The notes below the pieces were generated by a model. It was not told the origin of the DNA. It worked only from the letters and a program-made list of their open reading frames with translations, and searched no databases. 40,354 nucleotides of DNA, taken from the NCBI GenBank assembly GCA_902776685.1, contig CACYRB010000013.1:1-40354 (forward strand), given 5' to 3'. Both the position numbers and the translations under genes were made by a program. Origin of the DNA: an uncultured Prevotellaceae bacterium. GTDB lineage: Bacteria > Bacteroidota > Bacteroidia > Bacteroidales > Bacteroidaceae. Positions 30,902 to 39,503 of this stretch are shown piece by piece (positions within the stretch are counted from its first letter, which is position 1; each line of letters starts with the position of its first letter).

Positions 30902-33034
30902 TTACTGCGGGTTGATTTCCTTGAGCAGGCGGTCGGCGTGGCCCCAGCGGTCCATCATGTAGAGCACGAAGCGTATGTCGACGCCGATGCAGCGTGCCAG
31001 GCGCGAGTCGAAGTTGATGTCGCTGGACAGCGAGTCCCAGTTGCCGTCGAAGGCGAGTCCGATGAGTCGGCCCTTGCCGTCGAACATGGGCGAGCCTGAG
31101 TTGCCGCCGGTGATGTCGTTGTTGGTGAGGAAGCAGAGCTGCATCTTACCGGTGGTCTTATCGGTGTAGGGACCGAAGTCGGTGGCGCTCATCAGCTCGT
31201 GCATGATGGGCTCGGCGAAGTATTCCACGTTCTCATCGGCGCGGTTCATCTTCTCGACCAGACTGCTGGCTTCGGTGTAGTAGCCCGATGGTTTTCCGCC
31301 GAGCTCGTAGCCGCCCACCTGTCCGTAGGAGAGTCGCATGGTGAAGTTGGCGTCGGAGTAGTGGGGCATGTCTTCCTCCATGCGCAGCTTGGCGGCGCAG
31401 AGGTGTTTCTCTTGTTCGGCAATCTGCTGTTCTATTTCGTTGGATCCTATGTAGCTGGCCATAATCATCATGCTGAGCTCGGCGCCGTATTGCAGTCCCG
31501 GGTCTTTCTTGGCTTTCTTGGCGAAGGGGTAGATTTTAGCGCCGGGTTTCATGATGACGGATTTCATGATGACGGATTTCTTGTAGAGGTAGTCCACGTA
31601 TTTGCGGTAGTCGCCCTTGAATTTCTTTTCGATGGTCTTGTAGAACGCGGGCAGCTTGTCGGAGCCTATTTGCTCGGCATAGTTCTTGAGCAGGGCGGCC
31701 ATGACGTCTTTGTCGAGGGCCTCGTCCCACTCGCTGCTGTTGTCGTCGAACTGTATGTACTGCTTCTCGGGCTGGTCTTCGGGGCCTTCGAGCTGCGGGG
31801 TGCCGATGAACAGCTTTAAGGCGCGGGTGTTGAACTCGCTGGTGCGCCAGAAGGTTTCGTAGAACAGCGTCTGCCAGCGAGCCAGCTCGAAATGCTGGTT
31901 GTAGAGGGTGGCCATCTTGTCGAAGTCGAGCTTGTCCTTGAGGAAGCCTGTCTGGTCTTGCCATACGCGGATGCGGTTTTCGTATTCGCGTTTCTGGTTG
32001 ACGATGCCGATGCTGTCGATACACTTGTTCATGCCGATGGAGTTTTTCCAGTAGTTGGAGCTCTGGGCATACTTCGAGTCGTACTTGATGCGCACGGCTT
32101 CGTCGGCCCGCATGTGGCGCAGCATGACCTCCTGCTTTACACCGCGCACCTGTGCCCGCGGGGCGTTCTCGGCGTCGCGCATCTCCTTGATGCCGTAGCT
32201 TGAGAGGTAGCGCGAGGTGCTGCCCGGGTAGCCGATGGTCATGGCAAAGTCGCCGTCTTTATAGCCTTGCATCGAGACGGGTGCCCACGATTTGGGATGA
32301 TAGGGCACGTTCTCTTCGGAGTAGTCGGCGGGTCCGTTGGTCTTGGGGTCGGCATAGATGCGGAAGACGGAGAAGTCGCAGGTCTGTCGTGGCCACATCC
32401 AGTTGTCGGTCTCGCCGCCATACTTGCCCATCGACTTGGGTATGGTGAAGACGAGACGCAGGTCGCGGAAGTCCTGATAGACGGTGGCATAGTAGTCGTT
32501 GCCCTCGTAGAAGGGGTCGATGCTCACGCGCAGGGTGGGGTCGACCAGTTTCACAGAATCGGTCATGGCCTGCTGCATCGAGTCGATGAGCAGTTCCTGT
32601 GCGTCGCGGCTGAGCGTGTCGAGTCCGTCGGCACGCAGTCGGTCGGTAATCTTCTCCTGACTGACCATGAACGAGACAAACATGTTCTCGTTAGGCAGTT
32701 CCTCGGCGTAGCTCTTGGCATAGAATCCGTTGAGCATATAGTCGTGTTCAACCGTGGAGTGAGAGCGGATGGCCTCGAAGCCGCAATGGTGGTTGGTGAA
32801 TACCAGTCCGTCGGGGCTGACCACCACGCCGGTACAATAGCCCGAGAAGTTCACCACGCAGTTCTTGATGGCGTTGTCGCTGCCATACAGGTCGTCGTAT
32901 GGCATCTGGAAGCCTTCTTCCATCATTCTGTTGTAGACGGCCTGTGGCAGGTTGTAGAGTGTCCACATGCCCTCGTCGGCTCTGGCTCCCGTCAAGGCAA
33001 GCACACCGACCAATGTTAGAAAGAGTTTTTTCAT
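30902..33034 (-). CDS. S46 family dipeptidyl-peptidase (DPP7/DPP11 type)
   Basis: The 710-residue protein has a signal peptide (1-19, ARA|DEG). The S46 family has a chymotrypsin-like fold: the catalytic His is in TNHHCGF (H83), and the catalytic Ser in TGGNSGSPMFDGKG near the C-terminus. DPP7 and DPP11 release dipeptides in the periplasm to feed amino-acid fermentation. Which type this is depends on the S1-pocket residue, which I cannot place with certainty. ATG 33034 is chosen by the signal peptide; upstream codons are spurious. A 15-bp tandem duplication gives a repeated SVIMK. It is the last gene of the CapA-flippase-S46 run. Confidence 0.92.
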   Translation of the reverse strand: MKKLFLTLVGVLALTGARADEGMWTLYNLPQAVYNRMMEEGFQMPYDDLYGSDNAIKNCVVNFSGYCTGVVVSPDGLVFTNHHCGFEAIRSHSTVEHDYMLNGFYAKSYAEELPNENMFVSFMVSQEKITDRLRADGLDTLSRDAQELLIDSMQQAMTDSVKLVDPTLRVSIDPFYEGNDYYATVYQDFRDLRLVFTIPKSMGKYGGETDNWMWPRQTCDFSVFRIYADPKTNGPADYSEENVPYHPKSWAPVSMQGYKDGDFAMTIGYPGSTSRYLSSYGIKEMRDAENAPRAQVRGVKQEVMLRHMRADEAVRIKYDSKYAQSSNYWKNSIGMNKCIDSIGIVNQKREYENRIRVWQDQTGFLKDKLDFDKMATLYNQHFELARWQTLFYETFWRTSEFNTRALKLFIGTPQLEGPEDQPEKQYIQFDDNSSEWDEALDKDVMAALLKNYAEQIGSDKLPAFYKTIEKKFKGDYRKYVDYLYKKSVIMKSVIMKPGAKIYPFAKKAKKDPGLQYGAELSMMIMASYIGSNEIEQQIAEQEKHLCAAKLRMEEDMPHYSDANFTMRLSYGQVGGYELGGKPSGYYTEASSLVEKMNRADENVEYFAEPIMHELMSATDFGPYTDKTTGKMQLCFLTNNDITGGNSGSPMFDGKGRLIGLAFDGNWDSLSSDINFDSRLARCIGVDIRFVLYMMDRWGHADRLLKEINPQ
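31547..31576 (-). repeat. 15-bp tandem duplication inside the S46 gene
   Basis: Two identical 15-bp copies (tttcatgatgacgga) at 31547-31561 and 31562-31576 add an in-frame SVIMK duplicate to the protein. Confidence 0.9.
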
Positions 33035-33099
33035 TTTTACCTTTTTTATTATTTTTGTTGTTGTTATTTCTGTTCTCTGGGTTTTCCGGAAGTTCCGGG

Positions 33100-34578
33100 T
33101 TATTTGTCTTTCCTGGAGTGGCGGCCGATGACGGGGAGGTGAGACAGGGGTAGGTCGCGCTTGACGACAACGGCCAGGAAGACAATGACGCAGAGCGTGG
33201 CGCAGACGAGCTGTGCCCATACGGGTAAATAGCGGTTACCTAAGAGGATGAGGGCATAGAGTAGGATGGCCAAAGCGACGTAGACGGCGATATCCTTCAT
33301 GGGATAGTCTATGGGGTTCTTGCGCTGTCCGACAATATAGCTGAGCACCATCGCGGTGCCGTAGCCGGCCACACCGCCCCATGCGCAGGCCATGTAGCCG
33401 TAGCGCGGGATGAACAGAATGTTGACGGCGAAGAGCACTGTGCAGCCGATGAGAGAGAACCATGCGCCGTAGATGGTCTTGTCGATGAGCTTATACCAGA
33501 ACGACAGGTTGAAGTAGATGCCCATCATGATTTCGGCAACCATGACGATGGGTACCACGCGCAGACCTTCGCGGTAGTCGGCCCCGATGATGTATTTCAG
33601 CACGGGCATGTAGCCCACGACGAAGAGGAAGGCCAGCAGCGTGAACACGATAAAGTATTTCATGGCGGCGGCATAGTATTCGTTTTTGTCGCCGTCCTTG
33701 CTCTTGGCGAAGACGATGGGCTCGTAGGCATAGCGGAAGGCCTGTGTGATCATGGCCATAATCATGGCAATCTTCACGCACGAACCGTAGATGCCCAACT
33801 CGACGTTGGTCTGAGCCTTGTCGGGATAGACCAGCGGAAAGACAATCTTGTCGGCCACCTGGTTCAGGATGCCGGCGATGCCGAGGATAAGAATGGGCCA
33901 CGAATAGCCGAGCATACGCCGCAGCAGAGAACCGTCGAAGTGCCACTTTATCTTGAACAGGTCGGGGATGAACAGCAGAGTAATGAAGCCTGTGCAGAGT
34001 AGGTTGATGAAAAACACATAGTAGACCGACGTCTTGCCCAGACACACGAAGTAGACCACGTTGAGGCCGATGCTCAGCACGATGTAGAGCAACTTCAGTG
34101 AGGCGAAGCGGATGGGACGTTTCTGGAATCGGAGAAAGCTGAACGGGATGGCTTGCAGCGCATCCATCGCCACCACGACGGCCATCATCTGCAGATATTC
34201 GTGGTGGTCGGCATAGCCGATGAGCTGCCCGATGGGGCCGATGAAGCCGAACACCATGATTAGGAAGACTGCCGTGAGCCCACCCACGACGGCCATCGCC
34301 GTGGAAAACACCGTGTCGGGCCATCGCCGCCCATCGTCGGCAGCCGAGGCCGGCGCATCGTTGGCGAAGCGGAAGAGCGTTGTCTCCATGCCAAACGTGA
34401 GCAATACCAGCAACAGTGCCACATAGGCATAGACATTGGTGCTCACACCGTAGTCGCCCGATGCCTTGGGCATGTAGTAAGTGTAGAGTGGTACGAGCAG
34501 GTAGTTGAGAAATCGGCCTACGATGCTCGACAGTCCATAGATAGCCGTATCCTTGGCTAGAGATTTTAGATTTGCCAT
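33100..34578 (-). CDS. Oligosaccharide flippase family membrane protein (Wzx/MVF-like)
   Basis: The 492-residue protein has about 12-14 hydrophobic helices throughout, an N-terminal LAKDTAIYGLSSIVGRFLNYLL segment typical of polysaccharide exporters, and a family-like length. Such proteins flip lipid-linked oligosaccharides across the inner membrane. There is no glycan biosynthesis cluster here, so the substrate is unknown; isolated Wzx-like genes are common in Bacteroidales. It starts 3 nt after the CapA stop codon, implying coupling, and is followed by the S46 peptidase gene 65 bp downstream. Confidence 0.88.
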   Translation of the reverse strand: MANLKSLAKDTAIYGLSSIVGRFLNYLLVPLYTYYMPKASGDYGVSTNVYAYVALLLVLLTFGMETTLFRFANDAPASAADDGRRWPDTVFSTAMAVVGGLTAVFLIMVFGFIGPIGQLIGYADHHEYLQMMAVVVAMDALQAIPFSFLRFQKRPIRFASLKLLYIVLSIGLNVVYFVCLGKTSVYYVFFINLLCTGFITLLFIPDLFKIKWHFDGSLLRRMLGYSWPILILGIAGILNQVADKIVFPLVYPDKAQTNVELGIYGSCVKIAMIMAMITQAFRYAYEPIVFAKSKDGDKNEYYAAAMKYFIVFTLLAFLFVVGYMPVLKYIIGADYREGLRVVPIVMVAEIMMGIYFNLSFWYKLIDKTIYGAWFSLIGCTVLFAVNILFIPRYGYMACAWGGVAGYGTAMVLSYIVGQRKNPIDYPMKDIAVYVALAILLYALILLGNRYLPVWAQLVCATLCVIVFLAVVVKRDLPLSHLPVIGRHSRKDK

Positions 34579-34581
34579 ACG

Positions 34582-35703
34582 TTAATACACGTATTCCTTG
34601 ATGCCTTTGTTATGTTTTTCGAAGAGTGTGCGCTGCGAGTTGATGAACTTCTGGCGTAGGGCTCGCTCCTGAGCATTCATCTTGTCGGTGGGATAGCCGA
34701 TGGGGTAGATGCGATAGTTTTTCTTACCCGACACGGCGGGCCGCGACACCCAGTGCAGCGTGTAGCCCGACGAGGTGAGGCTGGTCTTGTCGCCTATCTT
34801 GGTGAACACGAGTTTCACCATGCCGCCGCCGTCGGTGTTGGGGCGCGACTGGTTCGACACGTAGTTGCCGAGCGAGTAGGCCACAAGATGCTTCTTGCCG
34901 TTCTGCTCGCGCACCTCGAAGGGTTGCAGCACGTGGGGATGTCCGCCGATGACGTGGTCTACACCACGGGCAAGCATCCAGTCGGTCAGCTGTCGCATCT
35001 CCTCGTTGGGCAGCTGCGCATACTCGATGCCCCAGTGGGGGAAGGCGATGATGACATCGGGCTGCATGGTCTTGGCCTTAGCAATGTCGCGGGCAATCTC
35101 GGTGGTGTCTTGCCAGTTCACGACGAACGGCTTGGGCACGGGAATGCCGTTGGTGCCGTAGGTGAAGTTGAGCAGCACGAAGCGTATGCCGTTCTTCTCG
35201 TAGAGCATCGGGTAGTTCTTGGCGCGTTCTTCAGCATTCATATAGGTTCCGAGATGTGGCACGCGGGCCTGGTCCATGAGCTGGATGGTGCGCTCCAGAC
35301 CTTTTGCGCGACGGTCGCAACAGTGGTTGTTGGCTGTGAGCAGGATGTCGAATCCGGCATCGATGGCCGCACCGAGATACTCGTCGGGTGCAGAGAAACA
35401 GGGATAACCCGTGTAGGGCTTGCCGCCGAGCGTCACCTCGAAGTTGGCGATGGCCACGTCGGCCCGGCTCACCTCGGGCTTCACCAGTTCAAACACGTAG
35501 TCGTAGTTGTAGGTGCCGTCGCCCTGCTGGGCGGCGCTCACCTGTCCGATGTGCTGCATCAGGTCGCCAGCCACAAGCATGGTGACCTGTGTCGTGTCGA
35601 GTTCGGGGGCTGCAGCTTGCGCCGGTGTGCCGGCGGGATGGGTGCAAAACGATGTGAGCACCATGAACAGCAGTGCTGCGGGGAAGATAGAGCGTTTCAT
35701 CAT
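34582..35703 (-). CDS. CapA-family (PGA_cap) metallophosphatase-like protein
   Basis: The 373-residue protein has an N-terminal signal (a Cys in TSFCTHP suggests a possible lipid anchor). The calcineurin-like fold shows VAGDLMQHIG, IANFEVTLGG, LLTANNHCCDRR, IIAFPHWGIEY and VIGGHPHVLQP with the metal-binding His residues. CapA relatives take part in poly-gamma-glutamate capsule export or in surface-polymer processing; no capB/capC genes lie nearby, so that role is not supported here. It has its own promoter and leads the operon with a flippase and an S46 peptidase. Confidence 0.88.
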   Translation of the reverse strand: MMKRSIFPAALLFMVLTSFCTHPAGTPAQAAAPELDTTQVTMLVAGDLMQHIGQVSAAQQGDGTYNYDYVFELVKPEVSRADVAIANFEVTLGGKPYTGYPCFSAPDEYLGAAIDAGFDILLTANNHCCDRRAKGLERTIQLMDQARVPHLGTYMNAEERAKNYPMLYEKNGIRFVLLNFTYGTNGIPVPKPFVVNWQDTTEIARDIAKAKTMQPDVIIAFPHWGIEYAQLPNEEMRQLTDWMLARGVDHVIGGHPHVLQPFEVREQNGKKHLVAYSLGNYVSNQSRPNTDGGGMVKLVFTKIGDKTSLTSSGYTLHWVSRPAVSGKKNYRIYPIGYPTDKMNAQERALRQKFINSQRTLFEKHNKGIKEYVY

Positions 35704-35730
35704 TCAGATATTTTTTCTTGTTTATGGCTG

Positions 35731-35738
35731 CAAAAGTA
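35731..35738 (-). promoter_or_regulatory. -7 box of the CapA-flippase-S46 operon
   Basis: The minus strand reads TACTTTTG followed by cagcc, 27 nt before the start at 35703. Confidence 0.6.
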
Positions 35739-35802
35739 CGAAATAATTATGAACTACAGCCGTTTATGTGTCTATTTTTTGCCGGGCAGGTGGTTTTGGC
35801 GG

Positions 35803-36558
35803 CTATTGCTCCATCCACTGTCGGCGTTCGTCGGCCGGCATTTTCTCGATGGCATAGCGCAGCATGGTGCGTGGCATCTCGCGGGCATGTTGCCGCAGGA
35901 AGTCGCGCAGCAGGTCCATGCTGACCTGTTTGCCCATCTCGCGCAACATCCAGCCCACGGCCTTGTGCATGAGGTCGTGAGTGTGGTGCAGGTGCATCTC
36001 GGCATAGCGCAGACACCACGAGGCGTCGCCCTGCTGCGAGGTCTTCCACGTGCATACCATGCTGATGCGCTGGCGCCACAGGTTGTCGCTTTGTGCCAGA
36101 GCGTCGACGCGCCGCAGTTTCGTGTCGGTGTCGGCCGTGCTGAGTACGAGCCAGTGGCCGAGCAGCTTCGGGGCCGACAGGTCTACCAGATCCCAGTTGT
36201 TGGCTTGGTCGGCGTGCTGAAGATAAAAATCTACGATTTCATCGCGATTTTTTGCGGCGTCGGCATTGTTGACGAGCCGTTTCGTGGTCAGCTGCTCAAA
36301 CCGGCGGACAAGCATCAGCAGTCCGCACAGGCGCACCTCGTGCCAGCGACTCATGATCAGGGTGTGCACTTCGCCGAGCGGCATGTCGGCATCGGCCAGT
36401 CTAACCACCTCGCGCGTCTGCGGAACCCTCAGCCCCAGAAACTCGTCGCCCTCGCCGTATTGGCCCTTGCCGGTCTTGAAAAACCGCATCAACACCTCTC
36501 GCTGCTCTTCGTTGCGCAGCGACTCCATGTAAGTGATAATCTCGTTTGCTGTTGTCAT
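35803..36558 (-). CDS. AlkD-like DNA alkylation repair protein
   Basis: The 251-residue, all-helical protein matches the AlkC/AlkD HEAT-like repeat family: FLGLRVPQTREVVRLA, the NNWDLVDLSAPKLLGHWL segment with the conserved Trp-Asp pair, WRQRISMVCTW and LMHKAVGWMLREMGKQ. AlkD excises bulky N3- and N7-alkylated bases without base flipping. The start is ATG 36558; the frame opens further up at 36609, but the -7 box lies between. It is a single gene with a nearly leaderless transcript. Confidence 0.88.
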   Translation of the reverse strand: MTTANEIITYMESLRNEEQREVLMRFFKTGKGQYGEGDEFLGLRVPQTREVVRLADADMPLGEVHTLIMSRWHEVRLCGLLMLVRRFEQLTTKRLVNNADAAKNRDEIVDFYLQHADQANNWDLVDLSAPKLLGHWLVLSTADTDTKLRRVDALAQSDNLWRQRISMVCTWKTSQQGDASWCLRYAEMHLHHTHDLMHKAVGWMLREMGKQVSMDLLRDFLRQHAREMPRTMLRYAIEKMPADERRQWMEQ

Positions 36559-36566
36559 GACGGATG

Positions 36567-36574
36567 CAAAAGTA
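36567..36574 (-). promoter_or_regulatory. -7 box of the AlkD-like gene, very close to its start
   Basis: The minus strand reads TACTTTTG followed by catccgtc and then ATG, so only 8 nt separate the box from the start codon. Confidence 0.6.
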
Positions 36575-36632
36575 ATTATTTTCAGGCGAATACGTGCAGT
36601 TTGCTTCAATTATGTCAAAAAAGGTGTCAATT

Positions 36633-36663
36633 TTTGATGTATTCAGAAATTTTATTACCTTTG
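36633..36663 (+). promoter_or_regulatory. Promoter of the VanX-like/PreA operon
   Basis: TTTG at 36633-36636 and TACCTTTG at 36656-36663 (followed by gca) are 19 nt apart. The leader is about 25 nt. Confidence 0.7.
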
Positions 36664-36691
36664 CATTCGGAATTGCCTATATCTATTTAAA

Positions 36692-37444
36692 ATGAAAAGA
36701 AAAACAATTCTTCTGACCAGTGCCTGCGCGCTTTCGCTGCTGTGCCTGGGTCTTGTGTTTGCGTTGCAGCGGAAAACAAAAACCGACGACAACAGCGAGT
36801 TTGTCACCCTCACCGATGCTGTGCCCGACGCCATTCTGGAAATCAGGTATTTCGGTACCTATAACTTTGTGGGTACCCGCATCGACGGCTACGAAGAGCC
36901 CACCGCACTGCTCACCCGACGGGCTGCCGACAGTCTGCGAGCTGTGAGCGACGACGTGAAACAGCAGGGCTACCGACTGAAAATCTACGATGCCTACCGT
37001 CCGCAGAAGGCTGTCGACCACTTCGTGAGATGGTCGAAAGACGTGAACGACACACTCATGAAGCGCTATTTCTATCCCGACCTGCCGAAGGACGTGCTCT
37101 TCCCCCGCGAATACATCTGCGAGCGAAGCGGCCACACCCGCGGCTCGACCGTCGACCTGACACTCTTCGACATGAGCACCGAGAAGGAGCTCGACATGGG
37201 CGGCACGTTCGACTGGTTCGGCCACGAGAGTCATCCCGACTTCTGCGGCAATCCCGACACGCAGACCTATGCGCCGAGCGACAGCCTGACCGCCGAGCAG
37301 TTCAACAACCGCATGACGCTGCGCCGCGCCATGCTGCGCCACGGCTTCAAGCCCATGCGCACCGAGTGGTGGCATTTCACCCTGGCCGACGAGCCTTTCC
37401 CCGACACCTATTTCACTTTCCCCGTCAAACAGATAAAGAAATAA
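36692..37444 (+). CDS. VanX-like D-Ala-D-Ala dipeptidase (M15D)
   Basis: The 250-residue protein has an N-terminal membrane anchor or signal (residues 5-26). The M15D zinc site is complete: SGHTRGSTVDLTL with H148 and D155, and EWWH with E225 and H228. YDAYRPQKAVDHF is also family-typical. It cleaves D-Ala-D-Ala dipeptides, in the envelope here given the N-terminal signal, so recycling of wall dipeptides is more likely than vancomycin resistance; no vanA or vanH is present. It is followed 12 bp downstream by the PreA-like gene on the same transcript. Confidence 0.9.
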   Translation: MKRKTILLTSACALSLLCLGLVFALQRKTKTDDNSEFVTLTDAVPDAILEIRYFGTYNFVGTRIDGYEEPTALLTRRAADSLRAVSDDVKQQGYRLKIYDAYRPQKAVDHFVRWSKDVNDTLMKRYFYPDLPKDVLFPREYICERSGHTRGSTVDLTLFDMSTEKELDMGGTFDWFGHESHPDFCGNPDTQTYAPSDSLTAEQFNNRMTLRRAMLRHGFKPMRTEWWHFTLADEPFPDTYFTFPVKQIKK

Positions 37445-37456
37445 ACAAGCAAAACC

Positions 37457-38905
37457 ATGATGCATATTCACGAAGAGGCTACACGCTGTCTGCTTTGCAT
37501 AGACGCGCCATGCAGCCGAGTGTGCAAGAAGGGCGACCCTGCCCGCGCCATCCGTGCCATCCGCTTCGGCAACGAGCGACTGGCAGGCCGTTGGGTTGCC
37601 GAGTGTAGCGACGAAGAACTGGAGCAGGCCGAGGCTGCCTGCATCCACTACGACCGACCGGTCAGAATCAAGGAGCTGGTGCGGGCTGCGGGCAGTGGCG
37701 ACGGCAGCCCCGACGGAGACCTACCGTCGCTCGCCATCGACTTCGTGGGACTGCGTTGCGAAAATCCGTTCTTCCTCGCCTCGTCGGCCATCTGCACCAA
37801 CTACGAGATGGTGGCGCGTGCCTTCGAGGCAGGGTGGGCAGGCGTGTTCTACAAGACCATCTGCATGCAGGACATTCACGAGGTGTCGCCACGCTTCGAT
37901 GCCGTGAAGCGCGGCGCGTCGTTCGATGGCTTCCGCAACATGGAGCAGCTTTCGGAGAACCCTGTCGACGTGGACTTCGACATCCTGCATCGGCTGAAGC
38001 AGAACTATCCCACAAAGATTGTCGTGGCCTCTATCATGGGCCAGACCGAGGAGGAATGGATTGAGCTGGCGAAGATGGCCGAACAGGCTGGCGTGGATGC
38101 CGTGGAACTGAACTTCTCGTGTCCGCAGATGCGACTGGCGGGCATGGGCAGCGACGTAGGACAAAACGCCGAGCTGGTCACGTTCTACACGGCATACGTG
38201 AAGCGCACTGTCAAGATTCCGGTCATTGCCAAGATGACGCCAAACATCACTAAAATCAACGAGCCCGCCATGGGGGCCTACTTTGCCGGCGTTGATGCCA
38301 TCTCGGCCATCAACACCATCAAGAGCGTCACCATGTCGCCGCTCTCGGCGGTGAGCGACAAGCTGACCGTCTCGGGCTACAGCGGGCGGGCCGTCAAGCC
38401 CATCGCCCTGCGCTATATCTACGAGATGGCGTCGAACAAGATTATGAAGAATGTAGAGTTCAGCGGCATCGGCGGCATCGAGACGTGGAGCGACGCACTG
38501 GAGTTCATCCAGCTGGGCTGCCGCAACGTGCAGGTGTGTACGGCCGTGATGGAATATGGCTACCGCATCATCGACGACCTCGTGCTGGGCCTGCAACATC
38601 ACATGGCCGAGCGCGGCATCGACGACCTCGACGAGCTCGTCGGCGAGCAGCTGCCCAACTTTGTGCGGCCTTCTCACCTCGACCGCACGACCGTCGTGTT
38701 CCCCAAAATCGACCGTGAGGTGTGCATCGGCTGTGGCCGCTGCTACACCTCTTGCATGGACGGAGGCCATCAGGCCATCAGCTTCGACACCGACACCCGC
38801 CAGCCCCACATCGTCGGCACCAAGTGCGTGGGCTGCCACCTCTGCCGACTCGTCTGTCCCACCGGAGCCATCGGCCTCACCAAGCGCATCAGCAAGAAGG
38901 AATAG
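37457..38905 (+). CDS. PreA-like dihydropyrimidine dehydrogenase subunit with PreT-type N-terminal Fe-S segment
   Basis: The 482-residue protein has an extra N-terminal ~85 residues with CLLCIDAPCSRVC (C11, C14, C19, C23). This resembles the start of PreT and mammalian DPYD (CLLCHDAPC / CLKCADAPC). The FMN-binding TIM barrel follows (about 90-400: NFSCPQMRLAGMGSDVGQ, SGYSGRAVKPIALRYI, SGIGGIETW) and then two [4Fe-4S] motifs (CIGCGRCYTSC and CVGCHLCRLVC). PreA reduces uracil and thymine, normally with PreT supplying NADH electrons. The FAD/NAD(P) part of PreT is not in this window, so the partner is unknown. Confidence 0.85.
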   Translation: MMHIHEEATRCLLCIDAPCSRVCKKGDPARAIRAIRFGNERLAGRWVAECSDEELEQAEAACIHYDRPVRIKELVRAAGSGDGSPDGDLPSLAIDFVGLRCENPFFLASSAICTNYEMVARAFEAGWAGVFYKTICMQDIHEVSPRFDAVKRGASFDGFRNMEQLSENPVDVDFDILHRLKQNYPTKIVVASIMGQTEEEWIELAKMAEQAGVDAVELNFSCPQMRLAGMGSDVGQNAELVTFYTAYVKRTVKIPVIAKMTPNITKINEPAMGAYFAGVDAISAINTIKSVTMSPLSAVSDKLTVSGYSGRAVKPIALRYIYEMASNKIMKNVEFSGIGGIETWSDALEFIQLGCRNVQVCTAVMEYGYRIIDDLVLGLQHHMAERGIDDLDELVGEQLPNFVRPSHLDRTTVVFPKIDREVCIGCGRCYTSCMDGGHQAISFDTDTRQPHIVGTKCVGCHLCRLVCPTGAIGLTKRISKKE

Positions 38906-38961
38906 CTACAGACCAACCCCCTGCGCGGCTCGTTTGAACCCTGCTCGTGTTAATGAATCTT

Positions 38962-39001
38962 AATTACAGCGGTGAAACATATATGTTTTGTCGCTGTAAT
39001 T
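38962..39001. repeat. Hairpin enclosing the AAACATATATGTTT palindrome
   Basis: AATTACAGCG (38962-38971) pairs perfectly with CGCTGTAATT (38992-39001). The loop contains the 14-nt perfect palindrome AAACATATATGTTT at 38975-38988, identical to the first palindrome of composite element copy 1 (11628). It may also end the upstream transcript, although no T-run follows. Confidence 0.75.
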
Positions 39002-39072
39002 GTTAAAACCGAACCGACCGTTTAACGATTGTGAAAAACCCTTCGTCGGGCAAAAAACAACCCTTTCACCCC

Positions 39073-39262
39073 CTTTCCTGCATCTTTCACTTCCGAAAGA
39101 TAAGCTTTCACCTCCCAAAAGACCGTCTTTCAGGGTGCGAAAGACCGTCTTTCGCACCCCGAAACATATATCTCTCGTAGCCGAAACATATATCTTTCAG
39201 AAGTGATAAGTGAAAAGTGATGAGTGAAAAGTGATAAAACGCATTGACAGTCAGCGATTTAC
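39073..39262. repeat. Composite element copy 2: 22-bp-pitch palindromes plus five heptads
   Basis: Palindromes start at 39095, 39117, 39139, 39161 and 39183, exactly 22 nt apart, with GAAA...TTTC arms and cores agataagct, agaccgtct, agaccgtct, acatatatct and acatatatct. The third is the centre of a 27-nt palindrome (39133-39159). Five agtgata/agtgaaa heptads follow at 39202-39236 and gtcagcg at 39250. All these offsets equal those of copy 1. The 840-bp gap 38906-39746 holds only repeats. Confidence 0.9.
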
Positions 39263-39408
39263 AAACCGTCCGCCAGAATCGTCTGTTTTGATGCTTGTGG
39301 GCAACGGCTCCACCGCGACCTTTTCGGGCGATTACAGACGTTAAAATTCCCCGCCCAAATCCCCCTGATTTTAACATTTCACCCAGCCAAGCCACGCCGC
39401 CAGCCCAT

Positions 39409-39503
39409 CATACTGCCGTTGTTTATTGCCTTGTAAGCCTGCTTGTCCTACCTTCGCATTGTCTCTGTCTAACATACTGCCGTTGTTTATTGTTTTGTAA
39501 GCC
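39409..39503. repeat. 31-bp direct repeat, 64 bp apart
   Basis: catactgccgttgtttattg plus ttgtaagcc occurs at 39409-39439 and 39473-39503, differing at two bases. The second copy runs directly into the REP-like pair. Confidence 0.85.

Noticed and set aside
34582..35703. Poly-gamma-glutamate capsule locus
   Set aside because: No capB or capC genes are present; CapA-like proteins often occur alone.
34753..36690. 645-codon plus-strand open frame
   Set aside because: It is antisense to CapA and AlkD-like genes and has no recognisable domain.
36692..37444. Vancomycin-resistance determinant
   Set aside because: Only a VanX-like dipeptidase is present; no vanH, vanA or regulators, and it has an N-terminal signal and a metabolic neighbour.
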